Shown one piece after another: positions 51,177-59,290 of a DNA stretch of 59,680 bases (position 1 is the stretch's first letter; each line of letters opens with the position of its first letter). A program made the translations under genes and the position numbers. The notes below the pieces were generated by a model. That model was not told where the DNA came from and searched no databases. It saw nothing but the letters and a program-made list of their open reading frames with translations. Source of the stretch: Acetobacteraceae bacterium (GTDB lineage Bacteria > Pseudomonadota > Alphaproteobacteria > Acetobacterales > Acetobacteraceae); the NCBI GenBank assembly GCA_025354865.1, contig JANXMB010000054.1, positions 1 through 59,680 of the forward strand, written 5' to 3'.

Positions 51177-51569
51177 ATGGTTTTTCGGATCGCGATCCCG
51201 CCACCGGGCGGACAGCAACCCGCTTCCAGTGCGTCGCTGGTCACGCAGTTGGACCTCTATCGCATTGGCGATGCCACTGGCCCTGGTCTGGATGCCGTTC
51301 GGCCCGGAATCGACATCCGTGTGAAGCAGCTGAACGGGATGGATTGGGTCGATGGTACTCCTAAAGGTGGTGCTTCCACGCGGGCTTCACGCTACCAGCT
51401 TCGGCGCCCGTCCAGCAGATGGTGGTGCCTTCCCGCAGGATGTCGCTACTCCTCCCGTCTGATTATTCGGAATGATCATGGCGATCATTGGATGATCGAG
51501 CCGGCGGTCGATATGCGCCTTGCGGAGTATGTCGCCCTTCTTCGGGATCTAGGAGCATTATTTGTTTGA
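51177..51569 (+). CDS. Hypothetical protein, 130 aa, possibly degraded
   Basis: I do not recognise this ORF. The tail (RNDHGDHWMIEPAVDMRLAE, then YVALLRDLGALF) looks like real coding sequence, and the start region MVFRIAIPPPGG has a weak upstream promoter-like stretch. The middle (RASRYQLRRPSSRWWC) is Arg/Trp/Cys-rich and looks like out-of-frame sequence, so the gene may contain a compensated frameshift or be decaying. Base composition is less GC-rich than its neighbours, suggesting transfer. It ends 30 bases before the next small ORF. Confidence 0.4.
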   Translation: MVFRIAIPPPGGQQPASSASLVTQLDLYRIGDATGPGLDAVRPGIDIRVKQLNGMDWVDGTPKGGASTRASRYQLRRPSSRWWCLPAGCRYSSRLIIRNDHGDHWMIEPAVDMRLAEYVALLRDLGALFV

Positions 51570-51599
51570 ATGTGTATCACCCTGTGTCAGGATCATCGC

Positions 51600-51905
51600 A
51601 TGACGCCCCTCTCGCTCACGGCTCTACGTTTCATTGGGCTGGCACTGGCACAGCACGGCAACCAGCAGCAGCAGGCTGAGTGGCGGACCTGGGCCAGCAA
51701 GCCGGCGCGTGACCTAGCCCCGCATCTCGCGCAGATCGCCCTCCATGCTTTGTCCGGGATGGCTTTGTCGTTTGAGGACCGCATCGCGGACGCAGCGACA
51801 TCGTCATCCGAAGCCGCGCAACTGGAAAATGACCTCGGCTATATATCGGTCGTCGAAGCCATCCTGCTCGAGCATATCAATCAGCCCATCCGCGCCTACG
51901 GGTAA
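51600..51905 (+). CDS. Hypothetical protein, 101 aa, helical
   Basis: The ORF encodes a mainly helical soluble protein ([53 protein letters not shown]) that I cannot place in a family. ATG 51600 follows an AGGA site, and a strong terminator hairpin lies five bases after the stop, which supports a real transcription unit with the ORF before it. A two-gene unit of small orphan proteins with atypical composition could be a toxin-antitoxin or similar cargo pair, but there is no motif evidence for that. Confidence 0.6.
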   Translation: MTPLSLTALRFIGLALAQHGNQQQQAEWRTWASKPARDLAPHLAQIALHALSGMALSFEDRIADAATSSSEAAQLENDLGYISVVEAILLEHINQPIRAYG

Positions 51906-51909
51906 CAAA

Positions 51910-51944
51910 GGGCTTTGACGACGGACGAGTCACCGTCAAAGCCC
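51910..51944 (+). terminator. Terminator hairpin after the 51600 ORF
   Basis: GGGCTTTGACG (51910-51920) pairs perfectly with CGTCAAAGCCC (51934-51944), an 11-bp stem, followed by CCTGGTATTACTTT. It separates the small orphan ORFs from the paa genes. Confidence 0.75.
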
Positions 51945-51991
51945 CCTGGTATTACTTTCCCCAGCGCCCTGGTTCGCGCCATAATCCCTGC

Positions 51992-52960
51992 ATGTATACC
52001 CAGGCCCTCAACACCCGCGAAACCACCACGGAATCATCCCCGGACGCCGATCGATTCCAGGCGCGCATCGACGCCGAGGAACGGATCGAGCCGAACGATT
52101 GGATGCCGGACGCCTATCGCCGCAGCTTGGTGCGCCAGATCTCCCAGCACGCCCATTCCGAGGTGATCGGCATGCTGCCGGAGGGCAATTGGATAACCCG
52201 CGCCCCATCGCTACGCCGCAAAGCCGCACTGCTGGCCAAGGTGCAGGACGAGGGCGGGCACGGCCTTTATCTCTACTCCGCCGCCGAAACCCTGGGGGTG
52301 ACGCGGGAGGAATTGCAAGACCAACTTCTGACCGGGCGGGCGCGCTATTCGTCCATTTTCAACTACCCGACGCTGACCTGGGCCGACATCGGCACCATCG
52401 GCTGGTTGGTGGATGGCGCGGCGATCATGAACCAGATCCCGCTCTGCCGTTGCTCCTACGGCCCGTACGCCCGCGCGATGATCCGCGTCTGCCGGGAAGA
52501 ATCGTTCCACCAGCGCCAGGGTTTCGAAATCGTGCTGACGCTGTGTCGCGGCACGCCGGAGCAGAAGGCGATGGCGCAGGACGCGCTGAACCGCTGGTGG
52601 TGGCCGTGCCTGACGATGTTCGGCCCGCCGGACACCGACAGCCAGCACTCCGACACGTCGATGCAATGGAAGATCAAGCGCTTCACCAACGACGCCCTGC
52701 GGCAGAAATTCGTCGATGCGACGGTGCCGCAGGGGCATTTCCTCGGCCTGACGTTCCCCGACCCGGATCTGCACCTCGACGAAGCGACCGGGCATTGGCA
52801 ATTCGGCGCCATCGACTGGGCGGAGTTTCGCGCCGTTCTCGCGGGCAACGGCCCATGCAATCGCGAACGCCTGGAAGCCCGCCGCAAAGCGCACGACGAA
52901 GGCGCCTGGGTGCGCGACGCCGCTTTGGCCTACGCCGCCAAGCAAAGGAACGCCGCATGA
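51992..52960 (+). CDS. paaA: Phenylacetyl-CoA epoxidase catalytic subunit PaaA
   Basis: The 322-residue protein is the diiron monooxygenase subunit that epoxidises phenylacetyl-CoA. Diiron and substrate regions are visible: [39 protein letters not shown] and [13 protein letters not shown]. The length fits PaaA. The start at 51992 has little of a classic ribosome-binding site. It begins a four-gene overlapping cluster, paaABCD. Confidence 0.96.
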   Translation: MYTQALNTRETTTESSPDADRFQARIDAEERIEPNDWMPDAYRRSLVRQISQHAHSEVIGMLPEGNWITRAPSLRRKAALLAKVQDEGGHGLYLYSAAETLGVTREELQDQLLTGRARYSSIFNYPTLTWADIGTIGWLVDGAAIMNQIPLCRCSYGPYARAMIRVCREESFHQRQGFEIVLTLCRGTPEQKAMAQDALNRWWWPCLTMFGPPDTDSQHSDTSMQWKIKRFTNDALRQKFVDATVPQGHFLGLTFPDPDLHLDEATGHWQFGAIDWAEFRAVLAGNGPCNRERLEARRKAHDEGAWVRDAALAYAAKQRNAA

Positions 52961-53235
52961 ATACCCCGCTGTGGGAGGTTTTCGTCCGAGCCCGCAACGG
53001 GTTGGCGCATAAGCATGTGGGGTCGGTGCATGCGGCCGATGCGACCATGGCGTTGCAGGCCGCGCGCGACGTTTACACCCGCCGGGGGGAGGCTTTGTCG
53101 CTCTGGGTCGTGCCGTCGCACGCCATCGTCGCGTCCGATCCCGCCGATCGCGAGTCGCTGTTCGAGCCGACGGGATCGAAAATCTACCGTCACCCGACCT
53201 TCTACGAGGTGCCGGACGAAGTGGGGCACATGTAG
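52957..53235 (+). CDS. paaB: Phenylacetyl-CoA epoxidase subunit PaaB
   Basis: The 92-residue protein has the PaaB pattern [43 protein letters not shown] and the end [16 protein letters not shown]. PaaB bridges the PaaAC heterodimers and is essential for activity. ATG 52957 overlaps the paaA stop (ATGA). Confidence 0.95.
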   Translation: MNTPLWEVFVRARNGLAHKHVGSVHAADATMALQAARDVYTRRGEALSLWVVPSHAIVASDPADRESLFEPTGSKIYRHPTFYEVPDEVGHM

Positions 53236-53236
53236 G

Positions 53237-53944
53237 ATGGCGACGACCTCGATCGCGCTGGACGAATCCCCCCGCATTCGAACCCTGCTGACGCTGGCCG
53301 ACGACGCCCTGATTCTGGGCCATCGCCTGAGCGAGTGGACCGGGCACGCCCCGACGTTGGAGGAAGAACTGGCGCTGGCGAACATCGCCCTGGACCTGAT
53401 CGGTCAGGCGCGCGCGCTGTACCAGGCGACCGGCATCGACGAAGACGCGCTGGCCTATCTGCGCGACCCGCACCAGTTTCGCAACGCGCTTGCGGTCGAA
53501 CTGCCGAACGGGGATTTTGCCTTCACCATTGTCCGGCTGTTCCTGGTGTCTGCGGCCTCGGACGCGTTCTGGCGTGGGGCGGTTGGCGCCGACGACCCCG
53601 ATATCGCCGCCATCGCCGGCAAAGCCGAGAAGGAAACCGCCTACCACGTCCGCCACGCCGCCGATTGGCTCGTCCGGCTCGGCGATGGCACCGCCGAATC
53701 CCATCGCCGCGCCCAATCCGCTTTGGACGCGCTCTGGCCCTACACCGGCGAACTCACCGCCTCGGCCGACCGCCCCGCATGGTTGCACGCCGTCGGTCCG
53801 GTCCTGCAACGGGCGACGCTGACCCCGCCCGCCGATGGCTGGATGCAATCCGGCGGACGCCAAGGCCGGCATACCGAACATCTCGGGCATTTGCTGGCGG
53901 AAATGCAGGTGCTCCCGCGCACCTATCCCGGCGCGACCTGGTGA
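53237..53944 (+). CDS. paaC: Phenylacetyl-CoA epoxidase structural subunit PaaC
   Basis: The 235-residue ferritin-like protein matches PaaC: LLTLADDALILGHRLSEWTGHAPTLEEE, ALANIALDLIGQARALYQ, KAEKETAYHVRHAADWLVRLGDGT and the end HTEHLGHLLAEMQVLPRTYPGA. It forms the heterodimer with PaaA but lacks a working diiron site in known systems. It begins one base after the paaB stop, with GTAGGATGG providing overlap of translation signals. Confidence 0.94.
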   Translation: MATTSIALDESPRIRTLLTLADDALILGHRLSEWTGHAPTLEEELALANIALDLIGQARALYQATGIDEDALAYLRDPHQFRNALAVELPNGDFAFTIVRLFLVSAASDAFWRGAVGADDPDIAAIAGKAEKETAYHVRHAADWLVRLGDGTAESHRRAQSALDALWPYTGELTASADRPAWLHAVGPVLQRATLTPPADGWMQSGGRQGRHTEHLGHLLAEMQVLPRTYPGATW

Positions 53945-54396
53945 AGGCGCGGCTGGCGGAGGCCCGAGCCGTTGCCGCTGGGGTGGAAGACCCGGAAATT
54001 CCGGTGCTGACGATCGAGGATTTGGGCATTCTGCGCGATGTTCGCCTCGACGGCGACACCGTGGAGGTGGTCGTGACCCCCACTTATTCCGGCTGCCCGG
54101 CCATGAACGTCATCGCCTGGGAGATCGAGGCCGCGCTCCATCGCGCCGGTTTCGCCTCCGTCCGCGTGCGCTCGGTGCTATCCCCGGCCTGGACGACCGA
54201 TTGGATGTCGGAGGACGGCAAGCGGAAATTGCGCGCCTACGGCATCGCCCCGCCGGACCGATCCGCGCCGCCGGCCTGCCCGCAATGCGGCAGCCGCAGC
54301 ACCGAACTGATCAGCCCGTTCGGATCGACATCGTGTAAAGCACTGCATCGTTGCCTTTCCTGCCGGGAGCCGTTCGACGCTTTCAAGTGTCACTAA
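53941..54396 (+). CDS. paaD: PaaD, phenylacetyl-CoA epoxidase-associated maturation protein
   Basis: The 151-residue protein has the MIP18/DUF59 domain (GVEDPEIPVLTIEDLGILRDV, TPTYSGCPAMNVIAWEIEAAL) and a C-terminal zinc-ribbon-like C-x2-C (CPQCGSRST and CLSCREPFDAF). PaaD is needed for maturation of the Fe-S reductase PaaE, which is not present downstream. The start is GTG 53941, overlapping the paaC stop as GTGA. A stop at 54396 ends the paa cluster in this window. Confidence 0.92.
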   Translation: MKARLAEARAVAAGVEDPEIPVLTIEDLGILRDVRLDGDTVEVVVTPTYSGCPAMNVIAWEIEAALHRAGFASVRVRSVLSPAWTTDWMSEDGKRKLRAYGIAPPDRSAPPACPQCGSRSTELISPFGSTSCKALHRCLSCREPFDAFKCH

Positions 54397-54461
54397 CCGG
54401 TTTATCACCGCCCGCCCCCCCCTCTTGCATCCCAACCCGAGCGGTCCTATGTTCGCCTCAG

Positions 54462-54478
54462 TTGCGAATAACTCGCAA
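54462..54478 (+). promoter_or_regulatory. Candidate iron-responsive operator
   Basis: TTGCGA-ATAAC-TCGCAA is a perfect 6-bp inverted repeat with a 5-base AT-rich centre, 24 bases before the FTR1 start. Its shape resembles alphaproteobacterial Fur/Mur/Irr boxes (TGCAAATNATTTGCA type). The iron-uptake genes that follow make an iron-responsive role plausible, though the regulator is inferred. Confidence 0.55.
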
Positions 54479-54502
54479 TCGCACAGTCGGAGACGGCACA
54501 GC

Positions 54503-55633
54503 ATGCTCGTGAGTTTGATCCTCGTCTTCCGGGAAGCGATGGAGGCCGGCCTGATCGTCGGCATCGTCCTCGCGGCATCGGCAGGTGTGCTAGGGCGCGG
54601 GAAGTGGGTTGCCGGCGGCATCGCGACCGGACTAGCGGGCGCCTGCCTGCTTGCGGTCTTCGCCGGCGCCTTGTCCGATCTGTTCGAAGGCGCCGGCCAG
54701 GAAGCCTTTACCGCCACCATCCTGCTGTTCGCCGTGGCGATGTTGACCTGGCACGTGGTCTGGATGTCGCATCACGGCCGGCAAATGGCCGCCGAATTCC
54801 GTCAGATCGGGCAGGAGGTGCAACTCGGCCAACGCTCCCTCGCCGCTTTGGCCGCAGTCGTTGCTGTCGCCACCATGCGCGAAGGGGCGGAGGTCGTGCT
54901 GTTCCTCTACGGCGTCGTCGTCGCGTCCCATACCGGCGCCGCATCGCTGGTTGCGGGCGGTCTGGCCGGGATGCTGCTGGCCGCTGCGCTGTCATGGTTG
55001 CTCTATCGCGGGCTGCTGGCCGTTCCGATGCACCGGTTGTTCAAGCTCACCAACGGTCTGATCGCGCTGCTCGCCGCTGGCATGGCCGGGCAGGCCGCCG
55101 CCGTACTGCATGCCGCCGATATCCTGCCGGGATGGGGGGAGCGGATGTGGGACACAAGCTTTATTCTGGAAGATAGCAGTATCGTGGGCAAAGCACTGCA
55201 CGCGCTGATCGGTTACTCCGCTCGTCCGTCGGGCGTCCAACTCGCCGCCTGGATCGGCACGCTCGCGACTTTGGTCGTGCTATCGCGCACGGTGGGGCGG
55301 CCGCGCAAACGGCTGGTCGCAGTCGCGGCCTTGCTGGCCCTGGCGATCGGTGCGCCGTCGGCCCGAGCGGAAGAACCGCTGCAACTGGAATTCCGCGGGC
55401 ATCGTTTCATACCCAACCGTCTGGAAGTGCCGACCGGAACGAAATTCCGCCTGATAGTAAAAAATAGCGACGATACCGCCGAGGAATTCGAAAGCACGGA
55501 ATTGAATCGGGAGAAATTGGTACCACCCGGTCAATCCATCGTCGTCTTCCTCGGTCCGCTCGAACCCGGCGAATACAAGATATTCGGCGACTTCCACAAA
55601 GACACTGCGCAAGGGACGTTAGTGGCAAAATGA
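54503..55633 (+). CDS. FTR1-family high-affinity iron permease fused to a cupredoxin domain
   Basis: The 376-residue protein has seven or so membrane helices with two R-E-x-x-E iron-binding motifs, REAME at 10-14 and REGAE at 126-130, as in FTR1/EfeU. A second hydrophobic stretch (LVAVAALLALAIGAPSARA, about 271-289) acts as an internal signal/anchor leading to a C-terminal cupredoxin-like domain (residues 290-376: LEFRGHRFIPNRLEVPTGTKF, VKNSDDTAEEFESTEL, FGDFHKDTAQGTLVAK). That domain resembles the N-terminal cupredoxin of EfeO; the fusion joins EfeU- and EfeO-like parts. The next gene overlaps by four bases. Confidence 0.88.
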   Translation: MLVSLILVFREAMEAGLIVGIVLAASAGVLGRGKWVAGGIATGLAGACLLAVFAGALSDLFEGAGQEAFTATILLFAVAMLTWHVVWMSHHGRQMAAEFRQIGQEVQLGQRSLAALAAVVAVATMREGAEVVLFLYGVVVASHTGAASLVAGGLAGMLLAAALSWLLYRGLLAVPMHRLFKLTNGLIALLAAGMAGQAAAVLHAADILPGWGERMWDTSFILEDSSIVGKALHALIGYSARPSGVQLAAWIGTLATLVVLSRTVGRPRKRLVAVAALLALAIGAPSARAEEPLQLEFRGHRFIPNRLEVPTGTKFRLIVKNSDDTAEEFESTELNREKLVPPGQSIVVFLGPLEPGEYKIFGDFHKDTAQGTLVAK

Positions 55634-56406
55634 AATATTTACCGACGATGCTCACGGCGCTGGCCTTGCTGGCGCCGATGGCGGCCCGCGCCGATTTTCG
55701 GGTGGTTTCGCCCTACGAAATCGACTACGGCGAGATCGAAATCGAGCATAACGGGTCCGCCGTGTTCGATCGCCGCCCCGACAATACCGGCGGACGCAGC
55801 TACACGCTGGAAATCGGCACCGGGCTGACAAGCTGGTGGCGCAGCGAGGTCGAACTCGGTTTCGAACGGGAATCCGGGTCCGGCCAACCGACCCTGCTGA
55901 CCCAGATCGTGACCGAGAACATGTTCCAACTGACCCAGCCCGGGCAGTATTTTGCCGATTTCGGCTTCTACGTGGAATATGGCCAGTCGCTGACACGGGG
56001 GCGGTATGCGACATCCAACCAGGTCACGTTCGGCCCGCTGATCGCCAAGGATATCGGCCGCACCACCAACACCCTCAATCTTTTCTTCACCCGCCAGCTC
56101 GGTCCCAACCAAACCAGCCAGCGGCTGAATTTTACCTATGCCTGGCAGACGCGCTGGAATATCTGGCAACCTTTATCCCCCGCCATCGAGATCTACGGCG
56201 ACACCGGGGCGCTCGGCGCCAGCCCCCAGCTGCAGAAGCAACAACTTATGATCGGGCCGGTGGGCGTGGGGTCGATCCATCTGAACGACCTGGGGTTGGG
56301 GAAAGGCGGCAAGCTGAAATACGAACTCGGCTGGCTGTTCGGCGCAACCTCTGCCAGCCCGCAAGGCGCTTTGCGCTGGCGGTTGGAGGTCGAGATCCCG
56401 TTTTAA
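55630..56406 (+). CDS. Predicted outer-membrane beta-barrel protein of the iron operon
   Basis: The 258-residue protein has a signal peptide (MLTALALLAPMAARA) and then alternating amphipathic strands ending in the outer-membrane signature LRWRLEVEIPF with a C-terminal Phe. Segments such as GGRSYTLEIGTGLTSWWRSEVELGF and NTLNLFFTRQLG are strand pairs. I cannot name the family, but the same partner is known next to FTR1-type genes as far as I can recall. Its ATG overlaps the permease stop. It may help ferrous or ferric iron cross the outer membrane. Confidence 0.75.
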   Translation: MKYLPTMLTALALLAPMAARADFRVVSPYEIDYGEIEIEHNGSAVFDRRPDNTGGRSYTLEIGTGLTSWWRSEVELGFERESGSGQPTLLTQIVTENMFQLTQPGQYFADFGFYVEYGQSLTRGRYATSNQVTFGPLIAKDIGRTTNTLNLFFTRQLGPNQTSQRLNFTYAWQTRWNIWQPLSPAIEIYGDTGALGASPQLQKQQLMIGPVGVGSIHLNDLGLGKGGKLKYELGWLFGATSASPQGALRWRLEVEIPF

Positions 56407-56423
56407 CCGTCTATCACCGCCAG

Positions 56424-56453
56424 CCGGCGTAGCGATCGTGGCTACGCCGGTTT
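56424..56453. terminator. Bidirectional terminator of the iron operon and the 56442 gene
   Basis: CCGGCGTAGC (56424-56433) pairs perfectly with GCTACGCCGG (56444-56453) with a 7-base loop, followed on the plus strand by TTTGG. It overlaps the last codons and the stop of the convergent minus-strand gene. Confidence 0.6.
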
Positions 56454-57695
56454 GGTCGGCAGGACCTTCGGTTGTTGTTTCTCCAAACGAAAGACCTGCT
56501 TCAACAGATCGTCCAGCAGCGCGAAAAACGCCGGCGAGCCGTAGCCGGCCAGGAACCCCAGACCGCCCGCCGTCAATGTCAGATCGGCAGACAACCCACC
56601 GACCCCCGACGCCGCGCTGCTGGGGGCGTAGAACAGCCCGACCGCCACCGCCGCCACCGCCCCCATCGGGATCAACAACTGCATCAGCAGGAAATCGCGC
56701 GGGTGCAACTCGCTTTTGCCCACTTGATCCTGAATCTTGCGAATGACCGCAATCATCGTTCCCAACAATCCGAACATCATCGGCAGAATGTAACTGCCGA
56801 ACACACCGAGGATGGTGGAAACCATCTGCTCCTCGACATCGTTCTTGTCGCCAGCGCCGCACATCAACGAACCCCAGTGCATGACATGCAACCAACGGCC
56901 GCTGGCTTTTTCCTCGCAACGCCGGAACACATGCAAATCGGCCCGCACATGGTCGGTATTGTCGCGCAATATCCGCAGCTTGCCACACGCCAGCACCAAT
57001 TCCGGCTTCGGCGTGCCCGAACAGGCCTCCGCCCGGCCCAAATCCGGGTTCGCCTGCACCACCGTCTGAATCTCCCGCTGGACACCATCGAAACGGAGCA
57101 AGATCGATCGACCGAAGGCATTGTCCCAATAGGTCAGGGCCGTCAAACTCAACCAAAGCGGCAACACAATCACCACCAAAATCGCCAGCCAGGCTCGGAA
57201 CAACCGCGCATGCGGCACCAGACCGGGATAAATCTCCCGCGATAGATTCAACCGCCGCGCCGCGTCCTCCTGGTCCGACAAGCCCGCTGCCCGAGCAAAA
57301 CCGCCGAGCCAGGACCACGGAAAGCCGGAACGCCCGGCAAGCCCGAGGAACATCGACGTGTACGCAACGGTCAGCCCGCGCGCCGGATGCGCCATGCCGT
57401 TGAGCTGATCCTTCACCACCATCAGAAATGCCGCATCGGCTGCAGTGGGTGCCGAGGTTTTACCCTCCGGCGGGTAACGGATCGACGTAATGCGCTCCAC
57501 TACCGCCCGGGTGGACATCGCCTTCTGGCCGGACGGATCGGTCTCGTCCGCAACCCGCAGACTGTCCAAACTCTTATCCGTTTGCCCAGAGACATGATCC
57601 AGCAGCAGATGCACCTCGTCGAGATCGCGCTTGAAAACGATCTGATCCACCATCAGATCGTGACGTGTCCGGACGGAAGATGCGGTGTCGCCCAT
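56442..57695 (-). CDS. Membrane protein of unknown function, 417 aa
   Basis: I do not recognise the family. The protein has a soluble N-terminal half with a helical region (residues 20-110), a first membrane segment at about 168-190 (LFRAWLAILVVIVLPLWL), a roughly 100-residue loop containing four cysteines (residues 225, 237, 260, 279), and then three membrane segments at 294-317, 335-357 and 372-393. The cytoplasmic or periplasmic side of the Cys-rich loop cannot be set from sequence. ATG 57695 is preceded by GGAGG. It is convergent with the iron operon and divergent from the ABC ATPase. Confidence 0.75.
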   Translation of the reverse strand: MGDTASSVRTRHDLMVDQIVFKRDLDEVHLLLDHVSGQTDKSLDSLRVADETDPSGQKAMSTRAVVERITSIRYPPEGKTSAPTAADAAFLMVVKDQLNGMAHPARGLTVAYTSMFLGLAGRSGFPWSWLGGFARAAGLSDQEDAARRLNLSREIYPGLVPHARLFRAWLAILVVIVLPLWLSLTALTYWDNAFGRSILLRFDGVQREIQTVVQANPDLGRAEACSGTPKPELVLACGKLRILRDNTDHVRADLHVFRRCEEKASGRWLHVMHWGSLMCGAGDKNDVEEQMVSTILGVFGSYILPMMFGLLGTMIAVIRKIQDQVGKSELHPRDFLLMQLLIPMGAVAAVAVGLFYAPSSAASGVGGLSADLTLTAGGLGFLAGYGSPAFFALLDDLLKQVFRLEKQQPKVLPTKPA

Positions 57696-57827
57696 GGCTG
57701 GCCTCCTGTTGCTTCAGACCGCGACGCGTTCGATCGTGCGTCGAAAAACCCTGCGCGACGACTTCTTATCGGTCAAGCAATATCTTCGCTGTATGGCCAT
57801 GGGCGCGGCCGGTGTAGACAAGCGCGC

Positions 57828-58514
57828 ATGAGCCACCTGCCCGCCCTTCGCAACCGCACCGTGAGCCTCGGCGGGCGGCCGGTGTTGCGCGATATCGACT
57901 TCGCGCCGCAGCCGGGGGAATTGGTGGCACTCTGCGGACCCAACGGCGCCGGCAAAACCACGATGCTACGGGCCTTGGCCGGCCTGCTGCCCGGATTCAC
58001 CGCCACCGATCCCCGCCGCGTCGCCTATTTGCCGCAAGGCGCTCGGTCGGTCTGGGGGCTGACGGTGGCGCAGGTCGTGGCACTCGGCCGCATTCCGCAC
58101 GGCGACGCCGCGACCGCGTCCGTCGAGCATGCGATGGCGCTTTGCAGCCTGATGCCCTTGCGCGATGCGCGGGTCGATCGCATCTCCGGCGGGGAAGCGC
58201 GGCGGGCAATGCTGGCGCGCGCCCTCGCGACGGAGCCGGATATGCTGCTGCTGGACGAACCGACCGCCGATCTGGACCCCGCTGCGGCGCACGACGTCAT
58301 GCGGTTGCTCCGCCGTACGGCCGACGCCGGGTGCGCGGTGGTCGCCGTTCTGCATGCCATCGATCTGGCGATCGCCTACGCGCATCGGGTGACGGTGGTG
58401 GGGGAGGGACGCATCCTCGCCGATCTGCCGGCCGATCGCGCCTTGCCCGCCGTGGCCGCCGCGTTCGGGATGCGCGCCGGGGTCGATCCCGCACCGAGGT
58501 TGCTGCCCCCCTGA
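57828..58514 (+). CDS. ABC transporter ATP-binding protein, FecE/BtuD-like
   Basis: The 228-residue ATPase has Walker A GPNGAGKTT, Q-loop AYLPQGARSVWGLTV, signature ISGGEARRAMLARAL, Walker B LLLDEPTADLDP and H-loop AVLHAIDLAIAYAHR. Its size and the tight link to tonB point to a siderophore, haem or cobalamin importer (FecE/HmuV/BtuD type). No binding protein or permease is adjacent in the window. The short N-terminus lacks one typical strand residue pattern but is otherwise complete. Its stop overlaps the tonB start by one base. Confidence 0.88.
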   Translation: MSHLPALRNRTVSLGGRPVLRDIDFAPQPGELVALCGPNGAGKTTMLRALAGLLPGFTATDPRRVAYLPQGARSVWGLTVAQVVALGRIPHGDAATASVEHAMALCSLMPLRDARVDRISGGEARRAMLARALATEPDMLLLDEPTADLDPAAAHDVMRLLRRTADAGCAVVAVLHAIDLAIAYAHRVTVVGEGRILADLPADRALPAVAAAFGMRAGVDPAPRLLPP

Positions 58515-59278
58515 TGCGGATCGGCACGACGTCTTACCGGATCGGGATCGCCGGCCTGATCTCCCTGGCGCTGCATCTGTCCATTGCCGCCGGCATTCTG
58601 CTGTTGGGCCGTGCCCCGGTGCCCCCGCCGGACGGCCCCGACAAGCCGGTTGCGGTCGAATTGGTGATGGAAGAACACCAAGGCGCCGGCAAGACCGACG
58701 TCCGCCCGCCCCCAGCCGAGCAAACCCCGCCGCAACCGCGACCGCCGGAGAGCAATCCGACCAAGCCGACACCGCCGCCCCCCGAGCGAACGGCGCCGCC
58801 GGTGGGCGAGGGTCCAGCGCCGCCACCGCCGCAAGCCGAGCCTGCGCCCGCGCAACCGCCGCCGCCACCGCCTCGTCCGCAGCCGGCGGCAGCGACCCCG
58901 CCTGCTCCGACCCCGCCTGCTGCGCGCCCGCCGGTGCCGCAAATCAGCCTCGGCGGCACCGACAGCGAGTCGAACGCCCTCGTCCAACCGGGGGACGCCG
59001 TGATCCCCGCCACCCCAGACAAAACCGCGCGCAACCGCCCGCCGGTTTATCCGAAGGAGGCAGCCCGCAGCGGCCAGCAGGGCAGCGTGCTCCTGGCCAT
59101 CCATGTCGGCCCATCCGGATTGCCCTCGGGCGTCGAGGTGGAGCGTAGTTCGGGTTACCCGCTGCTCGATAAATCCGCCGAGGAAGCAGTGATGAAATGG
59201 ACCTTCGTCCCAGCGGTCAAAGACGGATTGCCGGTCCCCTACGATTTCCGCATGAATTTCACTTTCGCCTTCGAATAG
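58514..59278 (+). CDS. tonB: TonB-family energy transducer
   Basis: The 254-residue protein has an N-terminal membrane anchor (IAGLISLALHLSIAAGILLLG, with the S-x-x-x-H pattern), a long Pro-rich periplasmic spacer (about residues 60-150), and a C-terminal TonB domain: NRPPVYPKEAARSGQQGSVLL and GYPLLDKSAEEAVMKWTFVPA. It transduces proton-motive energy to TonB-dependent receptors. With the adjacent ABC ATPase and the cobalamin adenosyltransferase gene downstream, B12 or siderophore uptake is a reasonable guess. ExbBD are not in the window. Confidence 0.93.
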   Translation: MRIGTTSYRIGIAGLISLALHLSIAAGILLLGRAPVPPPDGPDKPVAVELVMEEHQGAGKTDVRPPPAEQTPPQPRPPESNPTKPTPPPPERTAPPVGEGPAPPPPQAEPAPAQPPPPPPRPQPAAATPPAPTPPAARPPVPQISLGGTDSESNALVQPGDAVIPATPDKTARNRPPVYPKEAARSGQQGSVLLAIHVGPSGLPSGVEVERSSGYPLLDKSAEEAVMKWTFVPAVKDGLPVPYDFRMNFTFAFE

Positions 59279-59290
59279 GAACACACAGAC

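Noticed and set aside
57696-57827. A cobalamin riboswitch before the ABC ATPase.
   Set aside because: No B12-box-like sequence or long structured leader could be seen; the gap is only 132 bases.
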